A stretch of 9,605 nt of DNA from Acidimicrobiales bacterium (GTDB taxonomy: Bacteria; Actinomycetota; Acidimicrobiia; Acidimicrobiales; Iamiaceae): positions 1 to 9,605 of the forward strand of contig JAGQSI010000052.1 of the NCBI GenBank assembly GCA_020439605.1. Reading direction: 5' to 3'. Below the pieces are notes generated by a model, which saw only the letters and a list, made by a program, of their open reading frames with translations, had not been told where the DNA came from and did not search any database. Position numbers and translations under genes: made by a program. Of this stretch, positions 1 to 5,894 are shown one piece after another. Each line of letters begins with the position of its first letter. Positions within the stretch are counted from its first letter, which is position 1.

Positions 1-1596
1 CGGCGAAGTTGCACTCTCCGAGTCAGCAGCTGGAACCGAGTCGCTGACTGTCTCGATGGGTGTCTCATCGACTGTCTCGTCGGCTTTCTCGCTCACGACA
101 TCTGACTGAGGTTCAGTCGTTTCTTCGAATGCGTCCTCATCGTCAAAGCCAACCTCGGCCTCGTCGACAGCGCTCTCTGTTGGCTCGTCGAGCTCATCAA
201 GTTCGTCGAGCTCATCGAGTTCATCGATATCAACATCTGCCATCAGGTCAAACCCGTCGCTGGCCTCGTCGTCAAGCACATCCTCCGAATCCTCGGCACT
301 GTCTTCGGGGTCCGCGTCGCTCGCGTCATCGCCGGGAGCGTCAGCCTCGAAGTCAGCTAGCTCCTCAGATTCCGCCGATTCCTCGGCCTCAGCCAATTCT
401 TCGGGTTCAACCAGGTCCTCGGAGTCGTCCGATTCATTGGAAAGATCTACGTCCTCAGAGTTGGCGAGGTCCTCATCGTCGACTTCGAGCGAAGAGCTTT
501 CCGACAGAAGTGGAACATCTGGTTCGCTGTCGAGCGCTGCACGGTCCGCAGTCACGTCTCCCAGCGAGCGGGGATCGACGATCGTGTCCTGAAGCGCTCG
601 ATGCGACGCTTCGATCCTTGCTGCCACATCTGTGAGAGTGACCGCCAACGCATCTCTGCTCGAAGCAAGGTCATCGAGTTGCGCCCGCGCTGCACGACGA
701 CGATCAGCGAGATCCGCGATGACTCGCTCACGGTAAGTGCGAGCCTCTTCGACCATCTGGCGCCCTTGCTCACGGGCCTCGGCAAGGATGGCTTGCACCT
801 CTACATCTGAGGCCTCTATGCGGCGCTCAGCCTCGTTTTGTGCGTCGTCCAAAGCCTGTTGGGCCTTGGCTCGCGTTTCCGAAGCTGCCTCATCGGCAGT
901 CTGTTGCATGCTCGACGCGTATTTGTCTGCTCCGGCTCGTGTATCGGTGTTGTAGGTGTCCGCCTTGTCACGAACCTCCGCGGAATACTCATCGGCCCTC
1001 GAGCGGATTTCGGCGGCGGCCTCCTCGGCCTGCGCCGTACGTTCATCGAGAACAGCCTGCGCGTCGGAACGCATCTGTTGCGCCTCGACGCTCGCTTCCT
1101 CACGGACTTCGCTTGCATAGGTATTAGCCGCATCGCGAACAGATTCTGAGTATTCATCCGCACTGCTGCGGGTGGACTGTGAGTACTCATCGGCTGACGA
1201 ACGCGACGAGCTGGAGTACTCATCCGCGCTAGCTCGCGTGTCCACTGCGTCCGCTGCCGCGGTTGAAGTGAGCACGGCTGCATCGTCTTGCGCACGCTGG
1301 CGCATATCTGATGCGGCCTGACGAGCACTCTCAAGTACCCGTGCCGTTTCCTCACCAAGCAGTTGGGTCAGCTTGGTGGCATCCAACTCAGCAGGATCTG
1401 CGTTACGTCTTTCAAGCTCGGCCAAGCGACGCTCAGCATCGGCCTGCAGCCGGTTGGCCTCACGAATCTGTGATGCCAACGAGACCAGGTAGGCCCGTAC
1501 CTCGTCCACCTCATAACCCTTACGAACCTTCGTAAAGGACTGTGCCGCAATGGCGTCTGGATCTGGGATGTTACGGTCGTCGGAATCGCCAGGCAT
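1..1596 (-). CDS. DivIVA-domain coiled-coil protein with long acidic tail (C-terminus beyond left edge)
   Basis: Open without a stop from the ATG at 1596 to base 1, giving 532 residues and continuing outside. Residues about 19-45 hold a DivIVA-type N-terminus (QSFTKVRKGYEVDEVRAYL), the membrane-curvature and pole-targeting module of DivIVA/Wag31. Residues about 45-345 are Ala/Glu/Arg-rich predicted coiled coil, with an 11-residue periodicity from about 121 to 242 (Arg at 121, 132, 143, 154, 165, 176, 198, 209, 220 and 242). Residues 353-532 are roughly 40% Asp/Glu, with one Lys and no Arg, so probably disordered. An in-frame stop at 1639-1641 limits the start; ATG 1596 puts the DivIVA motif at its usual N-terminal place, although its ribosome binding site is weak. 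It lies 66 bases after the PDZ/S16 protease gene on the same strand. By family it should act as a cytoplasmic scaffold for polar growth or septation. The layout recalls Scy/FilP-like actinobacterial cytoskeletal proteins, but homology to those is inference. It is much longer than Wag31 (about 260 aa). Confidence 0.85.
   Translation of the reverse strand, partial: MPGDSDDRNIPDPDAIAAQSFTKVRKGYEVDEVRAYLVSLASQIREANRLQADAERRLAELERRNADPAELDATKLTQLLGEETARVLESARQAASDMRQRAQDDAAVLTSTAAADAVDTRASADEYSSSSRSSADEYSQSTRSSADEYSESVRDAANTYASEVREEASVEAQQMRSDAQAVLDERTAQAEEAAAEIRSRADEYSAEVRDKADTYNTDTRAGADKYASSMQQTADEAASETRAKAQQALDDAQNEAERRIEASDVEVQAILAEAREQGRQMVEEARTYRERVIADLADRRRAARAQLDDLASSRDALAVTLTDVAARIEASHRALQDTIVDPRSLGDVTADRAALDSEPDVPLLSESSSLEVDDEDLANSEDVDLSNESDDSEDLVEPEELAEAEESAESEELADFEADAPGDDASDADPEDSAEDSEDVLDDEASDGFDLMADVDIDELDELDELDELDEPTESAVDEAEVGFDDEDAFEETTEPQSDVVSEKADETVDETPIETVSDSVPAADSESATSP
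184..225. repeat. short in-gene repeat coding for tandem Glu-Leu-Asp
   Basis: The acidic tail of the DivIVA-domain protein contains four and a half consecutive Glu-Leu-Asp units (about residues 458-471). On the + strand they are a 9-base periodic run of CTC/TTC-GTC/ATC-GAG/AAG codon complements. It is a coding microsatellite and likely to vary in copy number between relatives. Confidence 0.7.
1138..1236. repeat. three tandem 33-base units coding for an 11-residue coiled-coil repeat
   Basis: Residues 121-153 of the DivIVA-domain protein are three successive 11-residue units, each beginning with Arg and containing Ser-Ala-Asp-Glu-Tyr-Ser. The DNA is also repeated, with GAGTACTCATC or GAGTATTCATC recurring every 33 bases. 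Conservation at the DNA level suggests recent duplication. The same register continues in more diverged form to about residue 242, with Tyr at 127, 138, 149 and 160 and again at 204, 215 and 226. Confidence 0.75.
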
Positions 1597-1627
1597 TACC
1601 CCGATGGTATGGCCGCTGACAGCGCGA

Positions 1628-1656
1628 TTTGGGGAGCCTCACCCGATAGCTGTCAA
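1628..1656 (-). promoter_or_regulatory. possible promoter of the DivIVA-domain gene
   Basis: A perfect TTGACA (read leftward from 1656 to 1651) sits just past the stop codon of the protease gene and about 55 bases before the DivIVA-domain start. At 16-18 bases beyond it there is only a poor -10 (around CCAAAT), so this is a weak call. If real, it would let the scaffold gene be transcribed apart from the protease. Confidence 0.22.
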
Positions 1657-1662
1657 TTCCTA

Positions 1663-2760
1663 TCAATTCCGGTCATTTGGCAGGCCACTGCCACCGTGTT
1701 CAACCAGCGCATCGAGCGCATCATCGAGATTCGACACCGACTCAACGTCAATTCTCCCGGCGGCCACCTCCTGCGCCGAGCTGTACTCGTCTGGAGGAAC
1801 CAGCAACAAGGTGGCGCCTTCACGAATCGCTGCTCGGGTCTTGTGGGCCACTCCCCCAACCCTGCCAACAGAACCATCGAGCTCAATGGTTCCGGTAACA
1901 GCCACACGGCCATCTCCGGTGAGGCGACCCGGCGTCATCCGATCGAGAATGGCCAGCGTGAGCGCTAGGCCGGCTGAGGGTCCACCGACTCGGCCCGTAT
2001 CGATCTTGATATCCACGGGAAACACGAACGTGGAGTGATCAACAACGGTGACGCCAAGAATTGCTTGGCCCGGGCTGCCGGGGCGTTCGGTCAGTTCTGC
2101 TTCAACGGTCTGTGGCTTTTCCTCACCGAGTGGGATCACCGAGAGTTCGATCGTGTCGCCGGGTTTGCGGGTCTCAAGTTGGGCAACCAGATCATCGCGG
2201 GTGCGCACCGTGTGTCCCGCGGCGCCAACCACAGTCATCCCGGGAGCCAACACCTTGGCTGCAGGAACACTCGGATCCACGTCCTCGAAGAACGCCCCGA
2301 GCGGTTCGCTCTCAACCTCATAGCCAAGTCTCTCGAGTGCAACCTTTCGGGCCTTGTCCTGTGAGTCGGTCATCAACGCCAAATTGAAGGCAAGGTTCTC
2401 GGCCTTGGACTGGGTGCCGAGGAACGGTTCGGATGGTTCAACCTGTACGTCATCGCGTAGCCAACCCCTCAGCACATAGAAACCCGGCGGCTCGACGGAG
2501 GTGGAAACAGTCAGGTAGAGCAGGCTGTCCGACGCTGGGTCCTCATCAACTTTGGGGCCACCCGCTTGGGCCTTGATTGTGACCAGAGGCTCCACCGAAC
2601 GGGCCCCGCCGGGGCGCATCGTCACATACGGCGCTGGCAGCGCACAGTACAGAACCACCGCTACAACCATCAGCGCCAACACCGGTCCGCTGAACAACCA
2701 CAGTCGCGATATTCGAGGTCCGGCACTCACGGCCAACAAGCCTGCCACGCCATCATGCAC
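1663..2760 (-). CDS. membrane-anchored PDZ-domain Lon-type (S16) serine protease, YlbL/DdcP-like
   Basis: 365 residues, the usual size for YlbL-type proteins. One membrane segment lies at about residues 20-41, so the rest should face outside. A PDZ domain covers about 130-225 (AAKVLAPGMTVVGAAG, then GDTIELSV). A Lon-type S16 proteolytic domain covers about 235-355. The Ser-Lys dyad is visible as Ser262 in VGGPSAGLALTLAILD and Lys307 in GGVAHKTRAAIREGA, with TGDGRVAVTGTI between them. No AAA+ ATPase part is present, as expected for this family. The GTG start at 2760 is chosen because GAGG lies 7 bases upstream. In Bacillus subtilis, DdcP (YlbL) helps degrade the division inhibitor YneA after DNA damage; the substrate here is unknown. 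It precedes the DivIVA-domain gene on the same strand and diverges from the HEAT-repeat gene with only 29 bases between starts, so any promoter must lie partly inside that gene. Confidence 0.92.
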   Translation of the reverse strand: MHDGVAGLLAVSAGPRISRLWLFSGPVLALMVVAVVLYCALPAPYVTMRPGGARSVEPLVTIKAQAGGPKVDEDPASDSLLYLTVSTSVEPPGFYVLRGWLRDDVQVEPSEPFLGTQSKAENLAFNLALMTDSQDKARKVALERLGYEVESEPLGAFFEDVDPSVPAAKVLAPGMTVVGAAGHTVRTRDDLVAQLETRKPGDTIELSVIPLGEEKPQTVEAELTERPGSPGQAILGVTVVDHSTFVFPVDIKIDTGRVGGPSAGLALTLAILDRMTPGRLTGDGRVAVTGTIELDGSVGRVGGVAHKTRAAIREGATLLLVPPDEYSSAQEVAAGRIDVESVSNLDDALDALVEHGGSGLPNDRN

Positions 2761-2767
2761 AACTCTG

Positions 2768-2771
2768 CCTC
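2768..2771 (-). promoter_or_regulatory. ribosome binding site of the PDZ/S16 protease gene
   Basis: GAGG on the minus strand with a 7-base spacer to GTG 2760. It decides for this GTG over the next in-frame GTG at 2748, which would be too far away. Confidence 0.55.
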
Positions 2772-2789
2772 AGGGCGTAGTTTCTGGGT

Positions 2790-3407
2790 ATGGATTCCGA
2801 CGCTGCTCACCGTCGACGAATCGTGCTCATCGCTGGCCACACCGGTGACGGCGCCACAGTACGCGCTCATCAGGAAGACCCCGATCCAACAGTGCGCCAA
2901 GCCGCTATCTCATCTCTGCATCGACTGGGTGAGTTGCGCTGCAAGGACCTCACCTGCGCTCTCAGCGACCCCGTACCAGCGGTGAGGCGCCGAGCACTTG
3001 AGATAATCGCTGCGCTACACGGCGAAGGTCCAGCGGAACTCGTCTCGGTTCTAGGCCTGTTGTCAGACCCGGACGACACAGTGGTTGAAACCGCTGCGTG
3101 GGCATGTGGCGAACTCACCGCTACCCCTCCAGGCACCGTCGACGAACTGATCGCCCTCACAACCGGAGCAGATGATGCATTGGTGCGAGAGTCGGCCGTT
3201 GCGGCGCTTGGCGCCATCGGAGACCCCATAGCTCTACCGGCGATACTTGCTGCCACCGAGGACAAGGCCACCGTGAGAAGGCGCGCTGTTTTGGCCCTTG
3301 CTCCCTTCGAGGGCCCAGAGGTGAACGAGGCATTACGCCGCTGCCTCGCAGACAGGGACTGGCAGGTGCGCCAGGCGGCCGAGGATCTCTGGGACCCTCC
3401 CCACTAG
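2790..3407 (+). CDS. small HEAT-repeat protein at the head of the biotin operon
   Basis: 205 residues made almost wholly of HEAT / PBS-lyase-type helical repeats. The recurring signature is Asp-x-x-x-x-Val-Arg followed by an Ala-rich helix. It appears at about residues 30 (DPDPTVRQAA), 60 (DPVPAVRRRA), 93 (DPDDTVVETAA), 128 (ADDALVRESA), 158 (DKATVRRRA) and 188 (DRDWQVRQAA), a spacing of 30-35. No signal peptide, membrane segment or catalytic motif is visible. HEAT solenoids usually bind proteins; this family member has no function I can name. Its TAG stop is 10 bases before bioA, so co-transcription with bioA-bioF-bioD is very likely. The ribosome binding site before ATG 2790 is weak. The next in-frame candidate, GTG 2823, has none, so ATG is kept. 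A leaderless message is possible. Confidence 0.8.
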   Translation: MDSDAAHRRRIVLIAGHTGDGATVRAHQEDPDPTVRQAAISSLHRLGELRCKDLTCALSDPVPAVRRRALEIIAALHGEGPAELVSVLGLLSDPDDTVVETAAWACGELTATPPGTVDELIALTTGADDALVRESAVAALGAIGDPIALPAILAATEDKATVRRRAVLALAPFEGPEVNEALRRCLADRDWQVRQAAEDLWDPPH

Positions 3408-3417
3408 CGTCGGGACC

Positions 3418-4716
3418 ATGGCAGACCTACAGGGCTGGATAGAACGTGATGTTGCCTCGGTGTGGCATGGCTTCACCCAGATGGGCGCATACGCCAATAA
3501 CCACCCCGTAATCGTGGAGCGTGCCGAGGGCCGCGAACTCATCGATGTAGAAGGCAATCGGTACCTCGACGCGATCTCATCGCTATGGGTAACCACACTC
3601 GGCCATCGGGTTGAAGAACTGGACCAAGCCATCCGAGATCAACTCGACCGAGTGGCGCACACCACCATGCTCGGCAACGGCAACCGTGTAGTCATTGAGT
3701 TGGCCGAGGCCCTGGCACCACTGGTGCCGGTGGATCGACCACGTTTCTTGTTCGCGTCCGACGGCGCAGCAGCAGTGGAACAAGCCATCAAGATCGCGTT
3801 CCAGTATTGGACCAATCAAGGAGTGCGCTCGCGCACCAGCTACCTCGCATTCTCAGGTGCTTACCACGGCGACACAATCGGTTCTCTCGCCATCGGCGAC
3901 GGCGGGTTCGGCACCGACATCTTTGATCCTCTGCGTTTCCCGGTAGTGCGTACCCCATCTCTGGGAGAGCCCGGCGCTGTGCAAGCAGCGATCGAAACCA
4001 TCGCAACCAATGCGTCACGCCTCGCTGCGATTGTGCTCGAGCCGCTGGTCCAAGGCGCGGCTGGCATGGCAATGCATGACCCAGAAGCGGTTCAAGCCAT
4101 CGCCAAGGCAGCTCAGGACAACGATGTACTAGTCATTCATGACGAGGTAGCCACTGGATTTGGTCGCACCGGCACCTTGTTCGCCACCGATCAATGCCCA
4201 GGCGTGCAACCAGACATGATGGTGCTCGGCAAGGGCATCACCGGCGGCTACTTACCTTTGGCCGCCACGGTTGCCAGTCAAAGAGTTTGGGAGGCGTTCA
4301 TTGGTGAGGACCTGAGCGAGCGCACCTTCTACCACGGCCATTCCTACAGCGGTAACGCTCTTGGAGCTGCGGTGGCACTGCGTCATCTAGAGCTTCTCGA
4401 GGAATGGAACGTTCTCGCCAACGTAACAGAGCGCGCCGAGCAGTTCCGCCAGCTTCTGTCCACCCAGGTTGGACCACTCGCCGGTGTTGCGCAGATCCGC
4501 CAAAGGGGACTCATGATCGGCATCGAGCTCTCCGCACCCGAAGATGGGCTGCGATGGGGCCGAAAGGTCTCGGCAGCATGTGTGGATCGCGGCGTGCTGA
4601 TCCGACCGTTGGGCGATGTGATCGTGATCATGGCGCCACTCACCACTACCTCAGCCGAGGTTGAGACCATCGTGGGAGCAGTGGCCGAATCCGTTTCCGA
4701 GGTTTGCGGCCAGTGA
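3418..4716 (+). CDS. bioA: adenosylmethionine-8-amino-7-oxononanoate aminotransferase (BioA)
   Basis: 432 residues, matching the usual length (E. coli BioA is 429). It is a class III, fold-type I PLP aminotransferase. It transfers the amino group of S-adenosylmethionine to 8-amino-7-oxononanoate, giving 7,8-diaminononanoate for biotin. Visible motifs are the N-terminal substrate-pocket region with SSLWVTTLGH (54-63), the PLP-phosphate region SDGAAAVEQAIK (114-125), GAYHGDT (147-153), the pyridine-nitrogen Asp242 in HDEVATGFGRTG, the Schiff-base Lys272 in GKGITGGYLPLA, and YHGHSYSGN (305-313). The YHGDT and HSYSGN context and the neighbouring bioF and bioD favour BioA over other class III aminotransferases. 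It starts 10 bases after the HEAT-repeat gene, and its TGA overlaps the GTG start of bioF. No BirA- or BioQ-like operator was seen upstream. Confidence 0.95.
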   Translation: MADLQGWIERDVASVWHGFTQMGAYANNHPVIVERAEGRELIDVEGNRYLDAISSLWVTTLGHRVEELDQAIRDQLDRVAHTTMLGNGNRVVIELAEALAPLVPVDRPRFLFASDGAAAVEQAIKIAFQYWTNQGVRSRTSYLAFSGAYHGDTIGSLAIGDGGFGTDIFDPLRFPVVRTPSLGEPGAVQAAIETIATNASRLAAIVLEPLVQGAAGMAMHDPEAVQAIAKAAQDNDVLVIHDEVATGFGRTGTLFATDQCPGVQPDMMVLGKGITGGYLPLAATVASQRVWEAFIGEDLSERTFYHGHSYSGNALGAAVALRHLELLEEWNVLANVTERAEQFRQLLSTQVGPLAGVAQIRQRGLMIGIELSAPEDGLRWGRKVSAACVDRGVLIRPLGDVIVIMAPLTTTSAEVETIVGAVAESVSEVCGQ

Positions 4717-5894
4717 CTGCAAACACCAGTGACACGGCCAACAACACGGCCAACGCCGGTTCACAGAACTGGGCTGATCTGATCGATGAGCGTCTAGGTC
4801 ACATTCGTGAGCAAGGTCGCTGGCGTGAGTATCGAGAACTCGACCTGTTTGGTCCGAGAGGCCATCGCGTCAGCAGATTCGGAGCTCGGCTACCTGCGCT
4901 CTCGTTCGCCTCAAATGACTATCTCGGCTTGTCCACCCATCCCGAGCTTCGAGCAGCAGCCAAAGATGCAATCGATCGTTGGGGAACCGGAACCGGAGCC
5001 TCCCGGTTGGTTACTGGGAACCGACCGGTTCATCTCCAACTCGAAGCGGCAATCGCCAACTGGAAATCGACACAGGCCGCAGTTGTTTTCCCTACCGGCT
5101 TCGCCGCCAACCTAGGTGTGCTCACTGCGCTTGGAACAGCCGATGTCACGATCGTGTCGGACTCCTTGAACCATGCCTCCATCATCGACGGTGCCCGACT
5201 GTCTAGAGCCGATGTCGAAGTAGTGTCACACGGTGATTTCGCTGCCCTCGAGCAGGCCGTTCAGCAAGCACACGGCCCGGTCCTGGTTGTCACAGACACC
5301 GTGTTCTCAATGGATGGAGATGCCCTCGATGTACAGGCAGTAGCAACCGTCTGTCGCCGTCACGGCGCAGCACTCGTACTCGATGAAGCCCACGGGGTCC
5401 TGGGGCCAAACCCGACCAACGAAGACCTTGGCGGTATTGAGGTGGTTCGGGTTGGAACATTGTCCAAAGCGCTTGGTTCGCTCGGCGGATTCGTGGCCTG
5501 CTCACAACGAGTAGCAGACCTGCTGGTCAACACTGCGCGCTCCAGCATCTTCACCACAGGTTTGAGCCCAGCAGATAGTGCGGCTGCCCTAGCAGCTGTC
5601 AACATCGTCAATTCGCCAGAAGGTGACGAACTGCGCTCCACGCTTCGCAAGCATGTAGATCGGTTGCGTCCCGGTCATCCCTCGCCGATCATCCCGATCA
5701 TCCTCGGAGGCGAGGCCGAGGCAGTTCGCTCTGCGGATCGCCTTCTCGAGCAGGGACTCGTGGTGCCAGCGATTCGCCCGCCTACCGTTGCACCCGGCAC
5801 CAGCCGTCTTCGAGTCACACTCAGCGCAGCGCACACCGAAGCCGAGGTAGATCGGCTCCTGGTTGCGCTCGACGCTCTCGGGATTAGCCCATGA
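4713..5894 (+). CDS. bioF: 8-amino-7-oxononanoate synthase (BioF)
   Basis: 393 residues from GTG 4713. It is a PLP-dependent alpha-oxoamine synthase that condenses L-alanine with pimeloyl-CoA or pimeloyl-ACP. Motifs, in this numbering: SFASNDYLGLS (about 64-74), GTGTGASRLVTGN (91-103), SLNHASIIDGARLS (151-164), DEAHGVLG (225-232), Schiff-base Lys252 in VGTLSKALGSLGGF, and the C-terminal IRPPTVAPGTSRLR. The region before PIIPIILGG is about 10 residues shorter than in E. coli BioF. GTG 4713 is preferred because it forms a GTGA overlap with the bioA stop and has GAGG at 4699-4702, 10 bases upstream. The upstream TTG at 4704 would have that site only one base away. The first 20 residues are a Thr/Ala/Asn-rich low-complexity stretch from a 12-base tandem repeat. 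It is translationally coupled to bioA before it and bioD after it. Confidence 0.94.
   Translation: MTANTSDTANNTANAGSQNWADLIDERLGHIREQGRWREYRELDLFGPRGHRVSRFGARLPALSFASNDYLGLSTHPELRAAAKDAIDRWGTGTGASRLVTGNRPVHLQLEAAIANWKSTQAAVVFPTGFAANLGVLTALGTADVTIVSDSLNHASIIDGARLSRADVEVVSHGDFAALEQAVQQAHGPVLVVTDTVFSMDGDALDVQAVATVCRRHGAALVLDEAHGVLGPNPTNEDLGGIEVVRVGTLSKALGSLGGFVACSQRVADLLVNTARSSIFTTGLSPADSAAALAAVNIVNSPEGDELRSTLRKHVDRLRPGHPSPIIPIILGGEAEAVRSADRLLEQGLVVPAIRPPTVAPGTSRLRVTLSAAHTEAEVDRLLVALDALGISP
4732..4755. repeat. two tandem 12-base units near the bioF start
   Basis: ACACGGCCAACA is followed at once by ACACGGCCAACG (11 of 12 identical). It codes for the Thr-Ala-Asn-Asn-Thr-Ala-Asn part of the low-complexity N-terminus of BioF, about 20 bases inside the gene. 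Confidence 0.75.

Noticed and set aside
1138..1236. Regularly spaced repeats resembling a short CRISPR array.
   Set aside because: The units are contiguous 33-base coding repeats with no unique spacers, in frame with an 11-residue coiled-coil period.
60..1358. Long open frames on both strands antisense to the DivIVA-domain gene, some rich in Arg/Pro/Ser.
   Set aside because: They are by-products of the biased Ala/Glu/Asp/Ser codons of the real gene. They show no domain, no initiation signal and no natural protein composition.
2761..3417. A biotin operator (BirA- or BioQ-type palindrome) upstream of the HEAT-repeat gene or bioA.
   Set aside because: I looked for TTGTAAACC/GGTTTACAA and TGAAC-GTTCA type dyads and saw none.
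4704..4712. TTG at 4704 as the bioF start.
   Set aside because: The only nearby GAGG site would be one base away. GTG 4713 has workable spacing and a stop-start overlap.
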